In this document: positions 41,460-54,659 of the stretch, one piece after another
Layout of the letters: each line of letters begins with the position of its first letter
Position numbering within the stretch: position 1 is the stretch's first letter
Origin: Mytilus trossulus
Lineage: Eukaryota > Mollusca > Bivalvia > Mytilida > Mytilidae
Length of the DNA: 64,000 bases
Direction of reading: 5' to 3'
Assembly (NCBI RefSeq): GCF_036588685.1
Contig: NC_086381.1
Location: 64,177,436 to 64,241,435 of the forward strand
Program-made: the position numbers and the translations under genes
Notes under the pieces: model-generated
The model's input: only the letters and a program-made list of their open reading frames with translations
The model's database searches: none
Told to the model about the DNA's origin: nothing

Positions 41460-44400
41460 TAATTCATTTAAATTTCTTTATTCAAGATATCAATAAAATA
41501 TTTCAAGAATGAAACAATCTATTCATTATTAAAGAGGCCTGTTCACAGGCACATTAACAAGAATGGTTACAAAATATAGCACAAATGTTTGTAGGGAGCA
41601 TGTACATAACAAACAAACAAATAACATGGGCCTGCCCAATGTATTGGTTAGTGGTTCATCTAGCAACTTCTAAAAAGAGGTACTAGTAGAATTATATCAC
41701 TGAAAATATTAATATAAACTTATTTTAACACGATTTAAAATAACTTTTTGAATGAATTTTGTCTACAGAAAATCCCTTAAATTTGCTACTACATTTTCTA
41801 ACATATTAAAGAGTTATGTTTTCGTTTATCTTTCTAGTCTAAAAGTCGATGATAATTGGATTTGTATATTTAATGTGTATCTCAATGAATTAATCTCACT
41901 CTACTCTCATTTACTCTAACAATTTCAACACTTTATCAAAATCAATCACACACTATTAACATAAGTAATATTAATGTGAATATACATGCACAGGTAATTC
42001 ATATCAAATTCCAGTGTGTTCAGTGAAAGAGTGAAACACTTCATGTTTTTTAATGAAGAGTTAAATTTAAATTTCAAAATCTACAAAAATTATAACAATT
42101 TAAGTTTTAACAGAAGTGCAGTTATATATAAAATGTATTACTCATCAGTAATCTGATACAGTAATTAGTATTCATTACGGTTATCTTAATCAGTATTTAA
42201 ATAAAGTATTTGGTTTTGATGTTATATTTGTTATACTCATCGGATTATGTCTAATGCTTAGTCCGTTTCTGTGTGTGCTACATTTTAATGTTGTGTCGTT
42301 GTTCTCCTCTTATATTTAATGCGTTTCCCTCAATTTAAGTTTGTTACCCCTATTGTATATTGTACTAAGTGAAAACTAAGTAGAAAAAGATTATCAGAGT
42401 AGAATAAGATTCAATCTTCGGGTGTTATGTACAATCAGTATGATCACTGGTAAGCAGTTGCAGTAAGCTGTTTTGTTATTTTTATGTTGAAACTGTAGGC
42501 TGCTTACTAATAAAAAAAATGTAAAATTTGGTTGAAGCAAAACTTTTGATAAAAGTAATGTATTTAACTAGATTAAAATTGTATGTCAGTACTTCTATTT
42601 TTGAACTACTGATTTACATGTGTGTTTGTTTCTTGTTTCTCCCTCAGTCTTTAACATAAATTACGCATGAAAACATGCAGTCTTAACAAACAGACACAAA
42701 GCATAATAAAGGTGCAGGTAGTTATATATAATTGTTCGTACTAAAATATATGATTTCAACGACCTATATTCTTTGATTACCTATAACAGATTTATAAGAA
42801 CTAGTACACAAACAAAATTATACAACAAACATTTAATATTTTATTCATCACTGTAATTTTTGCACTTGTATAATTATTGATTATTTTACAAGTACTAATT
42901 GATTCAGACCTTACTGGGCATAATTAACACTGGTACCCAAGGCAGACATATCACATTTGAGAAAAAAGACAACTCATATACAATAGTAAAACCTTTAAAC
43001 TGTTGATAAATAATTCAATTTTGGATGTAACGTGTCTTCTGATTGGCTTATTTTGTTTGGTTTATCAGCTCATAGACAAAACTTTGTCATGTGATCATCA
43101 CATCATCAACACTTTTTCATGATTTACTCCATTTTGAAATGGAATTTAGAATTAAATCATAAGAAATGACTGTAATATGTTTTCTGTCTATTTGAAGTAA
43201 CATTAAAAATGTGGTGCACACTTTTAAATAACCTGCTATGGGGGGTTATTCAGTTTGCACCACTTTTTTATGTATTTTCTTCAAAGACAGAAAAAATATT
43301 ACAGTCATTCCTTAAAAAAATAACATAATTTTCAATTCTTTAAACCTTTTCTTTGATAGAAAATGTATAAAAGCATAGCTATAAATGCCAGAGTCAATCA
43401 TGTTAAGTTATTTGAGTAATACTTTGTACTTCAATTAGTGTGGATACAGAATGATGTGTTTCATCTCAACAATTTAAGCAACTGAGCATTTTCCTATTGA
43501 CTGGATTTCTCTAACAATACAAAACACACAGGAGAAGGTATGGGCTATTCAGAAATTAAGTAAAAGGGGGATGTGTGTGTTGAAAGGTCTTAGTCCCTTT
43601 TGATATAACTTTAATTAAAAATTGAATGGTTCATTGTGAATAAACATGGTTTTGGAAACCCATATTTTCAAAGTGCCTTTTACACACACCATACACACAA
43701 TTAATTCTAGAATAGGCCTATTGCAGGACAACTTTTAAACCTTTGTATCTGAAAATCAAAGTTTTATTATTTGTCATACATTATCCTCCACATATTGACA
43801 TTAGTTATTAGTTTCCATAATTCTTTAAGTTGAGCTGGGAAATGTATAGCTAAACTGTAAAAATTTGTTGTGCATAAATAAAATAAACCTGTGAGGAGGT
43901 AAAGCGGATGATTATTTAAAGAATACTTTGAAAATGCAACAATTGAAAACAGGATACAATTCTGATCTTATATTCCAAATACATTTCTACAACATAGGAT
44001 AACCTTGATTCTTACTTATAACATAAATATTTATCAAACTTAAATAATGTATTAACAAAGCACTAGTATACAGCTTATCATATAATAAATAAATACTGTA
44101 AATTCAGAAAATTTTACACGCTTTTTTAATAATAAACCAAAATTGCAAGATAAAATGCAATTTCAGGAAATGCTGCATACATGCAAATAATGCTTTCATA
44201 ATTTAAATTTTTAAGTTTTGATTTTTTCAAAACCTTTCCCATTGCAAGTTTGGCAATAATAAAAACATTGCAAAAATTTAAGGATTTACAGTATAAAAAT
44301 CTACAGGTATTGGTGATTTGACTAGTTTTCAAGACTTTGTTCTGTGCTTGGGTAATCATTGGGTATAACATTAGTGCTAATATCATCTCAAAGAGCTAAG

Positions 44401-46923
44401 GCTACATAACTTAGATTTTTAAATAATTCAAGGTCAAATCAACAAAATTTATATGATGCAGAAAATCATTCCATATTGATCTTAACACAACATTTGCCAA
44501 GCTAGATATAGCAAATAAAGTTTTATTTTAAAATTGAATTGAAAAGCATAAGAACAACTGTTAATTTGTATTATATAATAATTTGACGACCAGTCCAGGA
44601 ATCAGCCAAAAGTACACGTTTGTTTTATTGAAAAAAAATGTATTTTGGTCAACTTGGGTGATTTTGTAAACTGGAAATTGAGGCAACAAATCTTTTTTGT
44701 GGATATTTCAGTTGCTTTGACAATTGTGGGTTGAGAGGAAAATATTATTTCCGTGGATCCTAAAAAGGTTTTTACAAATTCTGCTAACAGTTCTGTAGGA
44801 AATTTGAACCATTTTCTGCAATACAATATGGAGTTCACTGATACAGAATAAAGTATCCACTGTGATTTGAGCTGCTCCAACATATCTTTATATGATTTCC
44901 AATCTTGCATACAACAAAAAACTGTTAATTTATTCATATTGTAAACAAAAGATCTTGTATACATTTAAATGTGTTAATTCTTGTATTAATTCCTGGGTAT
45001 TAAAGTCTATAGCTACATGTTGTTTTTTCTAGCAAAAAAAATCATAACCAAATATGTACTACTTAACTTTAAAAAAGATAAAGACATGTTTTCAACTATA
45101 ATATTAAGAATTGTGTAAATAAAATCTGTTAAAATTCTGCATTAATTCCAGGATACTAGATTTTACAAAAGTAACTTAGTAATGTGCATATAATTAACAA
45201 AATAACGTAAACTGAAAAAGAAAATAATGTGTTTGAAAAGTGCCAGAATAAGAAGGGTCAATAAACTATTGACTTTTTGAATATTTCCTCAATTATTTTA
45301 TCATTTACTCATTTAACAAATAAAAACTTCCAAGCTGACATTTTTCATTTCTGTTTTTTTTAAGAAAAAAATAACCTACATAGTAAGACAGGTTTTCTGT
45401 AAGACTCCCAAAAAAGTTAAAAGCAAAGATGGCACACTTTTAAAGTAATCAACCTATAGCATGAGAGCATTATGAATTACCTAAAAATCACAGCATTTTA
45501 AATGAGTTAGTTACTCCTATATTGAGCAAGACAATTTGACCCATATGAGGTCAAAAATATTAAAATCCCAGTTCAAAGTATTGTATTAAAGTGATTAAGA
45601 AATTGAACTAGTGGCAAACTATTTGTAAATCATTCTTTTACATTGCCTTATAAAAGTAAAAAAAAAAACTCATCATTTGTTCAAATTTTCAGCTGATCTA
45701 CACATAAATCAAGAGGGTAGTGGACGCTCTGATTTTAAACTTGACTCTCATAAATAACTATTAACAATTTTCTCCCAAGGCATTTTCATTTAATTTCAAT
45801 GTCATATAGTGAGAGTATGCTAAAGATATATAATAAATAAAAAAAAACTATGTCAATATAGTACTGATCACGACACTAAGACATTGTATATTCATGATTT
45901 GGTATTTAAATCTTCAGACACTATTAACAAAAATACATGATTTCCTTTTTGTACAAATTGGCAGATCCCTTACAATAGACAACAATAACAACAATCAACA
46001 TAGTTAAGTAAAATTAACAAGAAAATATGTATTAAATAGATTTAAGAAAATATTACAGTTATATAATGTGTTTTCATACATAATAATTTATAAATATAAT
46101 TTGTCCTGAGATTATATTGAATTTACAAAAGATGCAGTGAATAAAAAGTAAATTTTTCAATTATCTCCCTTGTTTCTAATTTTTGAATTTATTTAGGAAA
46201 GGGGGAAAAACTCATAAATAAGATTATTCCTCCATATACAAACCATATTGAAAGAGTATGTATTGACATAGTTGATTTGCAAAGGTGTAAGGGGAACAAC
46301 TCCTAAAAAATGTATTCACCCACATTAATAATCATATGAAAAGAGCATTTCTCATGTATCTAACCTGTTATGAACTTTCATTGAAAAATCATTGATTTTG
46401 TAATCCAATTTATAACATAAATCTGTATTGCACTTACACATAATATGTTCTTTCTACTGGCTCTTTATAGACAGAGATACAGTTTGTCAACCTAAGTATT
46501 GATCCCCTTAGCAAACAAATTCTAAAATTAGATACAAAGTTGTCAACTGGAAAATGAACTATTGCTGTACTCATGATACAATAAAATAAATCTTAAATCA
46601 TACAAACATGACACTTATGAATAATTTACACAATTAAAAGTTCTTAACAGCAGATATAAATGATTTTGATGAGTTTCATCTGCAATAGAGGAAGATGTTC
46701 TTTTCTTAATTACTAATCAATCCATTTGTTTAATCACTGTCGCATAAAATCCGATTCCTTTATTGAATTAGCTTTTTCACTCTTCTGCCTGCTCATTATA
46801 TCTCTAAGCTCGCATCAAAAATTGTCATCAAGGAGTAGACTGTAGATGACACATCTGAGCCCGCAGCAAGTCGAGATAATGCAAATAGTGTAAGCTTGTA
46901 ACAAGTTATGGCGCAGAGAATAG
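41460..46923 (-). other. Gene-poor stretch downstream of the SNX stop, possible 3' UTR
   Basis: No exon could be supported apart from a foldback MITE (43120-43325) and a dispersed repeat piece (about 42220-42370). A minus-strand AATAAA near 41478 followed by a TG-rich stretch could mark the end of a very long SNX 3' UTR, but this is a guess. Open frames here, for example 44964-44602, look like chance. Confidence 0.35.
43120..43325. mobile_element. Foldback MITE, copy 2
   Basis: Same family as 27655-27838: arms GACTGTAATATGTTTTCTGT and ACAGAAAAAATATTACAGTC, inner pair AATGTGGTGCA/TGCACCACTTT. It lies in the gene-poor stretch downstream of the SNX stop. Confidence 0.72.
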
Positions 46924-46971
46924 CTAAGAACTGTCCACATGGGTAAGCGTGTCTTCTAACTTTTTGGTGAT
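46924..46971 (-). CDS. SNX last coding exon with stop
   Basis: 48 nt, 15 codons plus TAG. Encodes ITKKLEDTLTHVDSS, equivalent to the short C-terminal helix of SNX9-type proteins. Acceptor TTTCAG/ATCACC. Confidence 0.85.
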   Translation of the reverse strand: MTKKLEDTLTHVDSS

Positions 46972-49900
46972 CTGAAATAGAAATCAAGTATTAAAACTGC
47001 ATTGTTATTCAATACAAAGTCAACCTGTATGTAAAGGTCCTCCTTGGGACCAGCAAACATAGTTCACCTTTTAAAATCTTTGGTATAAGTACAGCTGGAT
47101 GTGAATGACACTTTATGTAATAAAGTATGGGTGACAAACCATTTTCATAATATAGATACACGAATATAATTTGAGTTTAATTCTGAATCACATCAAATAT
47201 TTTATTTTGTGAATTTTTCTCAACTACCATTGAAATCCATGCAAACCATGGATCAGGTGCTCTTATCACTACAAATCTTACAACAAAAATTTGTAAGGGT
47301 TCTCGCCTACTTTTGCTGTAAATCGCAGGCTCAACAAAAATGAGGAAAAAAAATCAATAAAAATATTCCTCTTGATACTACTATCTTATGATTGTAAGAA
47401 GCCTCTGTCCAAGTTTGGTTAAAATTTAGGATAGTTAATGAATCTAATAAATGTTTTGAAAACTTTAACTGCAGACTGTATGTAATGTTAACTGGAAGAA
47501 AATCTAAGTCCATTTAAAAATAAAATACAGAAAAAATGGAGTTATCTTTTTACAAAATTTACTTCTGGATACTATCTTATGATCATAAATAAGCTTCTGT
47601 CCAAGTTTGGTACAAACCCAGGATAGTTTAAGAAAGTTATTAAAATTTTAAAAACTTTAACCACAGAGTGAATGTAATGTTTCCCAGCAGAAAAAACTAA
47701 GTCCATTTAAAAGTAAAATACAGAAAAAATGGATTTATTTTTTTACAAAATTTACTTCTGGATACTATCTTATGATCATAAACAAGCTTCTGTCCAAGTT
47801 TGGTACAAACCCAGGATAGTTTAAGAAAGTTATTAAAATTTTTAAAACTTTAACCACAGAGTGAATGTTATGTTTCCACGCAGAAAAAACTAAGTCCATT
47901 TATAAGTAAAATACGGAAAAAATGGAATTTTATTTTAACAAAATTTACTTCTGGATACTATCTTATGATCATAAACAAGCTTCTGTCCAAGTTTGGTAGA
48001 AATCCAGTATAGTTTAAGAAAGTTATTAAAATTTCAAAAACTTTAACCACAGAGTGAATATTTGTGGACGCCGCCGTCGACGGAATGTACGATCGCTTAG
48101 TCTTGCTTTTTCGACTTAAGTCGAAGGCTCGACAAAAATTGATTGTAAGTTTATACACTGACATTTTTATGACTTATGAGTATTTTTAGTGCTTTGAATT
48201 ATTGATAAATCTATATTTTCACAATAATAACTACAGATGCATGCATTGCTAATTATTGTTTATACTTAAACATGAAATTATCTTTGTGTATAGCAAATGG
48301 AAAATCATCCATTACCTCTTTGTAGAATTCTATTTGTCCTGACAAATACACTTGCATAGTATGTTTAAAGTCTGCTACTCTTTGTCTCTGAAAGTTTTGA
48401 ACTTCGGCCATAGTACCGTACGATATAATGTCACTTTGTTGTATCACATTTGTCACTTCGTTCTCTTGCATTTTTCCATCTTCCTGTAGTTTGACACATT
48501 CCCTAGCTTTACTTAATGCTCCCTGAAATGTAAAGTAAAAGTTATGCAGTTTGACACATTCCCTAGCTTTAATTAATACTTCTTAAAATGTAAAGTAAAA
48601 GTTATGTAGTTTGACATGGTCCCTAGATTTACTTAATGCTCCCTGAAATGTAAAGTAAAAGTTATTTAGTTTGACACAGTCCCTAGCTTTATTTAATGCT
48701 ACCTAAAATGTAAAGGTAAAGTTATGTAGTTTGACACATTTCCTAGCTTTACTTAATGCTCCCTAAAATATAAAGTATAAAATATGTAGTTTGACACATT
48801 CCCTAGCTTTACTTAATGCTCCCTGAAATGTAAAATATAAAATATGTAGTTTGACACATTCCCTAGCTTTACTTAATGCTCCCTGAAATGTAAAGTAAAA
48901 TATATATAGTTTGACACATTCTCAAGCTTTATTTAATGCTCCCTGAAATGTAAATTAAAAGTTATGTAGTTAAACACGGTCCTTAACATTACTTTTATGC
49001 TTCCTCAAATGCAATCATACTATTTTCAAAGCTTGACACATTCTGTAGCACCTTTAAATGCTCCCTGAAGTGCAAAAAGACACACAGACCCGTTACATTT
49101 GTCTTTGGGATATTCTTTTACATTTCCCTCTTTTTTTTTTATTATTAATATTGTATTTAAATTGTTTCTTAGATCAAATTTATTCATTCAGTCTATGTTA
49201 ACTCTTTTTTGTAAATATATTTTGATTGAGTTTAGCCATTACAATTGACATTTTATAGTGTGTCTTTTTCTGTTGTGATGTTACACCACAATTTCAGGTT
49301 AGGGTAAAGGTTGGTGCCTATCAAAACATTTAAACCACCTGCATTTGTTTGCACCTGTCCTATTTCAGGAAGCTGTTGTTAAATGGTTGTTTTTGTTGAT
49401 GTGGTTCATAAGTGTTTTTCCCCATTTTTTATATATATATATAAGACGGTTGGTTTTCCTGTTTGAAGGGTTTAACATTTTTCATTTTTGGGGCCCTTTA
49501 TAGCTTGCTGTTTTCTGTGTAGACTCTGTGTTGAATGTTGTACTTTGACCTATAATGGTTTACTTTTTTACAAATTGTGACTTGGATGGAGGTTTGTCTC
49601 ATTGGCACTCATACCCAGACAGACCAATTCATTTCACAAACAAGTTTTGTTATTTGGATTTAAAATTGTATATATGTGTCACAGCTACTGTTACTTTTCC
49701 TATGAACCTACCTCATGAACTTTTAAAACATCTGGAAACACACCCAATATTCCTTTATATTCATATAGCATGTCATGCATGGGATCAATGTCTTTTTCAG
49801 GTTGTTTAGCGTACATTTCACCTATCTGGTTGTATGTATCACCCGTGTAATCTATTGCAGCTGTTAAATCTCGGGAATCTGAAATAAATAAAATGGAATT

Positions 49901-52900
49901 AGTAAAGATTCTGAATTTTTTAGTTCAAGCACAGGTACTTATGGACAGGATACCCTTTGGGTGAACCTAAGTGGGAGTACCTCGTATGACCCCCCATGTA
50001 GTTATATTTTGATTCAATTTTTATTAAATATTTATTTAAATTGTTTTCACATAGAATATATATGTCAAAGTTACTGACAAATAGCTTTTGAGATCTCTTT
50101 ATACATATAATACAACTGGCAGAAATCTCAAATGCTATTTGTCAGTAACTTTGTCATATATATTCTACGTGAAAAGAATTTTAATAAACGTTTAATAAAA
50201 ATTGAATCAAAATACAACTAGTACTACATTGAAGGTCATTCGAGGTTCACCCAAAGGGTATCCTGTCCACAAGTACCTGTGAGTTCAAGAGGGGTGACTC
50301 TCTGAGGTTAAAAATACCAATAAAATTAAGCTGTTACTGTGATTTCAAACTTGGTTCTTATCCTAAACTCCATAAGTTTTCTAAAAGGGGCTGAGTGCAA
50401 AAAGTGTCAGAAATTTGGTCTACACTATTGCCTTGAAGATGTTGCTTCATACGACTGCACAATAAAACACAACTAACAGGGATGAGGTTTCATTCTTAAG
50501 ATGAATATAATATAATTGTGTCCTGAAAAGAAAGGGAAAAGGAATCTAAAATCAAAATTTCATTGCTGGTAATTTCTACTGTGAATTTATAAAAGATAAC
50601 AAGTTGCTTTATAAAGTTACTTTGAAACTAACAAACCATTTTTTTTTAGTTTGCCTGCATTGTACAAAATTATGTGTCATCACAGCTGAAAACATTTGAA
50701 GTTTAAAATCCAGCGTTATCATTTTGTAAACAGCAATTAGATTTGCGATAAATTGTTAAGTCAGTCATTGTAAACCTTGAAAACTGTAAATTAGATGAAA
50801 GCTGAAGCATTTTATATCAATTATTGTTATTCAATGACACATATTTTTTAAATCTTTTTTTAGAGATTACAATTCCTAAACTACACTCTTTAACCCCTTT
50901 GTTTTCTTTCATAAGCACAACATTTTAGAGCAAATATATCCAGTCACCATCACAAGTTATCTGAAAAGCATCCCAGAGGTTAGCTAATTATTAACGATGT
51001 CACCAAACTAATTTTACAATTATATCTGCGGTTTTCTTTCTTTTAATAAGCTTTAAACTGAAGGGACCATGATCTTTTTTATGGAAAAGCCCCATTTCCA
51101 AAATTAAGAAAAAAGGGCCATGAATAATGTTAGCCAACTTACTTAATTGATTTTCAAATAGGTAAAAATAATCTTTCCATTCAATCTTTAGAAAAATAAG
51201 TTAATCATTTTTAGATGCATGGTTATAATTAGGGGGTCTTCTTTTATTAAGCAAATACTTATTTTTTTTGTATCAGTTTTTGAATATAAGTGAACATTAC
51301 CTACTATAAATATATATCAAAACAAATGACAAACCATTCATAAAGCTTTAACATAAAAACCCAACATATTTGCCTAAACTTACAACTATTAAAGAAACCC
51401 ACCATTGCATAACCTTTGCATCCTTACAACAATCGATTATATTCCCCATCTATTCCAGTGAATATAAAAATACTTTCACAAAAAAAGTGGGCGTTTTCCA
51501 TTTAAATTTGACTGCTTCTTATCTACCCAGCTGACTTATAAGCTGAAAAAGCTCTTTCAACATTTTTATATACATTAAAACATCTCACAAAAATTCCACA
51601 GGTATTCCAGTATGTTTCCACTAACCATTTTTTTTTACAAATCAAGCTGTCATTTACAAATAAATGACAAATTGTACCATATCTAAACTAAAGGGTATAA
51701 TAAAATATGGGTTTTTTGTGTTAGGGACAATGTGTTGTGTTTAGGTGTACAACAATTCTTACCCGTATTATCAGCTGAAATGCAAATCTTTTACTTATTA
51801 AAATAAAATCATGACATTATCATTTCAATTTTAAACAGACTGTAAAAAAACTTTCATTTGTCAAATGTTTAACATCTAGCAAATTCTCTTTCAACATTTT
51901 TCAGGACTGGAAGGTATAAAAGTCATATACATGTACATAAGGACCCTGCTTTGTACTGGACCAACAAAATGGTCAAATCTTCAAGTTATGTGATATATAT
52001 GTTGTCATCACAAATGCTAGAAACAGCATGCACAGGTATCTTTTCTGGGACTTCTTACAGACTAAACAATGGATTAACAAGGTTACATCAATCTTTTTTT
52101 ATCTCATTGATGATTGTTTTGGTTCAGGTGGGAAAACACTGGCTATCTATCAAAACAACCAGACTGAGAATCTGCAGTCCATAAATCAAAATCAGAAAGT
52201 AAAATCAATTATACAAAAAAGATATTCTTTTATTTTCATTATCAAATACTGAAGACCATTACAGGGCCTGTACATGTGTCCCTGCATTTAATTGTTTCAT
52301 GTATTCTTGTACAAAAAGTGTTGTAAAATTTCAAAGTATCACCAAAAAGGAAATTGTAACTGGGCAGATATAAAAAATTTTAACATGCTTCAACTCATCA
52401 CTATCAAGCTGCACAACAAATATAAAATCATTCCCTTACTAACAAGCCAAGAAAACATTGACAGTGTTTTTCCCCCCGACGTCTTTCAAACAGAAGTGCA
52501 GACAAAGTTGACCAGTTTCTAGAGCGGCTCTTGTCTTTGGTGAAGCAGGTAAAAATTATATGTTAACTTACATGATCCTATATCCATGTTAAATGTTGTT
52601 GACGCTTCTTTAAAAGCACCACCAATCCTGGAAAATTCTTTCTTGAAAGCTTAAATTATATCATTACAAAACGTTAACTAAAATATACTTTGATTTTTAA
52701 TCAAAAATTCATATTTCTGTTTTCAACAAATAAAAACTTACCTTTTTTCTTTCATCTTAACTTTATAGTTTCTCACAAATACAAACTGTGCATTCACCAC
52801 ATGATAAATATTAAGTCTTAGATGCATGATTTTTTTTTATTAGTTGTTAGTGGCTTTGAACTAGCTGTCAGATAACTGTGAGTACTCTCAGATCTGTTCC

Positions 52901-54656
52901 TAGTGTAATTTTGTTGTCGTGATGTACAAGTACCCGGCCACGTCCACTTGTATTTTTGTCCATCTGATGAGTTAAGCCTTTTTCAACTGGTTTTTATAGT
53001 TCGTTCTTATGTTGTACTGTTATACCACTGTCCCAGGTTAGGGGAGGGTTGGGATCCCGCTTACATGTTTAACCCCGCCACATTATTTATGTATGTGCCT
53101 GTCCCAATTCTGGAGCCTGTAATTCAGTGGTTTTTGTTTGTTTATGTTTTACATATTTGTTTTTCATTAATTTTTTTATATAAATAAGGCCGTTAGTTTT
53201 CTCGTTTGAATTGGTTACATTGTCATATCAGGACCTTTTATAGCTGACTATGCGGTATGGGCTTTGCTTATTGTTGAAGGCTGTACAGTAACTTATAGTT
53301 GTTAATGTCTGTGACTGTGTCATTTTGATCTCTTGTGGACAGTTGTCTCAGTTGTTTCAGTTAACCCTTTCAACGCTACACAAAAAAATAGAAAAATGGC
53401 TGCTGCTGCTGCATTTTTTTTGTGTTCATTCTTTAGAACAGTATTTTCCTTTTCAGACTGCTGTATCTTTTTTATTATATGAGATACAGAGAAAGTTTTT
53501 GCATGAAAAATGCTCAGGAGAGCATGAACTGTAATGTTAGGCAATTATTTTAGTGAAATTTTTATCAGGTTACCTGCATTTTCAGGTAATTAACAGGTAA
53601 AAGGTGAAATTTATTACATTTGTGTTGAATTTTGAATAAAAACTACTTTTAGTCTTCATTTATTTTGTTGTTTTATCTGCCATATAATAAAGAAGACACC
53701 AGTTGACCGATTCCGTAGCGTATTGCACCATACACAACGTATTATGTAATCGTGGCACAAATAAATAGCTCTGTCCTAAATAATTTCAGTCAACCTCCGT
53801 TTTCCCCCCTTTTTCTACGTCTTGTAATGATCGATCAAATTATATTTCCCACACGAATTAAATATAATAAACACATTGAGATAACAAGAACATTTGCATT
53901 TGTCAAAATATTTGTTTTTATTTTCCTTCTATTTTCTTTCTACTGCATGATTTTACAATTAAAATTGCCAGGATTTCAAGCACAAATGAGACCTTGTATA
54001 TCCTAGATTCAAACGAGTAAAATTAGAGAGAACCCGAATGAAAACCGAATGGTTTAAGAGTCCTGATGAAAAATCCGTTTTCATCACGGCATATGCCGCG
54101 AATAGCAGTGGCGAACAGCATCCGTCATCGCGGCATATGCCGTTAATAGCGTTGAAAGGGTTTTAATAAACAGGACACAGATATATACCTTACATAAAAT
54201 GCAAACAATGTACGGTCAGTGTTCTCCAAAGGACCTTTTAAAAGGCACCATGGTACCCTGGTGCTATATTTTCTGCAATGGTCCTATCTTGGATGATTTT
54301 ATAATAGAATGTATGAGGGCCATGGTGCTATATTTTTTTTGAAAAGTGCTATGTTAATTTCTATAATACTATTTGAAAATTATGGTTAGGACACTGAGGG
54401 TGTGTGTAAATTACTGATGTAATGTGTGTTGATTGTCCTGGAATATTTGAGGATTTTCTTCACACCCCTATCCATTTTAATGGAATAGCCTTAAATATGA
54501 TCAAAAGAATTGGAAATAACTTGGGTGGCTTTACTTATCTCTTCATACTTACGCCCTGTGTGTCTTTTTCTGTTATCATGGAAAACTGATATTAAATTCT
54601 TAACATTATCATCCATTCCTTTAACAAACTTTTGAAAGGTTTCCATTTTACTTTCT
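46924..54656 (-). CDS. Sorting nexin, SNX9/18/33 type, BAR-domain part (five exons)
   Basis: SNX9-type proteins (SH3-PX-BAR) bind dynamin and N-WASP and shape membranes during endocytosis. Five minus-strand exons join in phase to 200 codons plus stop. They cover the whole BAR domain: KFVKGMDDNVKNLISVF, then KEFSRIGGAFKEASTTF, then YNQIGEMYAKQPEKDIDPMH, then YGTMAEVQNFQRQRVADFKH, and a short C-terminus ITKKLEDTLTHVDSS. Residue pattern and order follow vertebrate SNX9/SNX18/SNX33 (for example KAMDDGVKELL and KEYQKIGKALQSL in SNX9), compared from memory; the paralogue was not assigned. SH3, linker and PX exons were not found between 54656 and the window end, so they may lie past 64000 or have been missed. 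Confidence 0.9.
47285..48140. repeat. Tandem repeat of ~180-bp units
   Basis: AAGCTTCTGTCCAAGTTTGG recurs with AGTTTAAGAAAGTTATTAAA and ACTAAGTCCATTTAAAAGTA, three to four copies in the last SNX intron. It starts near TCGCCTACTTTTGCTG and ends near CGCCGTCGACGGAATG and CGACTTAAGTCGAAGG. It is related to 39960-40400. Confidence 0.75.
48316..48522 (-). CDS. SNX exon d, its 5' end tandemly copied
   Basis: 207 nt, 69 codons, phase 0 at both ends. Encodes GALSKARECVKLQEDGK and later ISYGTMAEVQNFQRQRVADF. Acceptor TTTCAG/GGAGCA, donor AGAG/GTAATG. Its first 36 bp and the preceding 24 bp of intron form the unit of the minisatellite at 48487-49075. Confidence 0.92.
48487..49075 (-). repeat. Minisatellite of a 60-bp unit spanning the SNX exon d acceptor (~10 copies)
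   Basis: TAGTTTGACACATTCCCTAG recurs every 60 bp near 48487, 48547, 48607, 48667, 48727, 48787, 48847 and 48907, then in more diverged form to about 49075. On the minus strand each unit has an intron-like TTTACTTTACATTTCAG followed by 36 exon-like bases encoding GALSKARECVKL. Only the copy nearest the exon continues into the rest of the exon. Several copies keep an AG at the acceptor position. Confidence 0.92.
49712..49878 (-). CDS. SNX exon c
   Basis: 167 nt ending in phase 0. Encodes SRDLTAAIDYTGDTYNQIGE and YEYKGILGVFPDVLKVHE, a highly typical SNX9/18/33 segment. Acceptor TTTCAG/ATTCCC, donor TGAG/GTAGGT. Confidence 0.93.
49930..50281. mobile_element. 352-bp foldback element with 8-bp target duplication
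   Basis: Begins CACAGGTACTTATGGACAGG and ends CCTGTCCACAAGTACCTGTG. Most of its length folds back on itself, with mismatches. AGTTCAAG flanks both sides (49922-49929, 50282-50289). An 8-bp duplication fits hAT-type insertion. It lies in an SNX intron. Confidence 0.9.
52572..52649 (-). CDS. SNX exon b
   Basis: 78 nt. Encodes FKKEFSRIGGAFKEASTTFN then MDIGS. Acceptor TTTAAG/CTTTCA, donor TCAT/GTAAGT; phase matches exons a and c. Confidence 0.87.
52900..53350 (+). repeat. Long copy of a dispersed mussel-type repeat (~430 bp)
   Basis: Contains GTACCCGGCCACGTCCACTT, TTAGGGGAGGGTTGGGATCC and the shared GCTGACTATGCGGTATGGGC then GTGGACAGTTGTCTCA. A diverged parallel copy covers about 49270-49612. 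No coding capacity. Confidence 0.6.
53365..54160. mobile_element. ~800-bp MITE with CCCTTTCAACGCTA ends, possibly piggyBac-like
   Basis: Left TTAA then CCCTTTCAACGCTA; right TAGCGTTGAAAGGG followed by TTTTAA. The right side carries repeated CGGCATATGCCG palindromes. TTAA next to CCC ends suggests piggyBac-type insertion, though the right TTAA is offset by two bases. No transposase. Confidence 0.6.
54553..54656 (-). CDS. SNX exon a (BAR helix 1)
   Basis: 104 nt, acceptor TTTCAG/AGAAAG, donor GGGC/GTAAGT. Encodes ESKMETFQKFVKGMDDNVKN and ends FHDNRKRHTG. It corresponds to the start of the SNX9-type BAR domain. Confidence 0.9.
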
Positions 54657-54659
54657 CTG

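Noticed and set aside
44602..44964. 120-codon minus-strand open frame
   Set aside because: No recognisable domain or conserved pattern, no splice partner, AT-rich composition; lies in probable 3' UTR.
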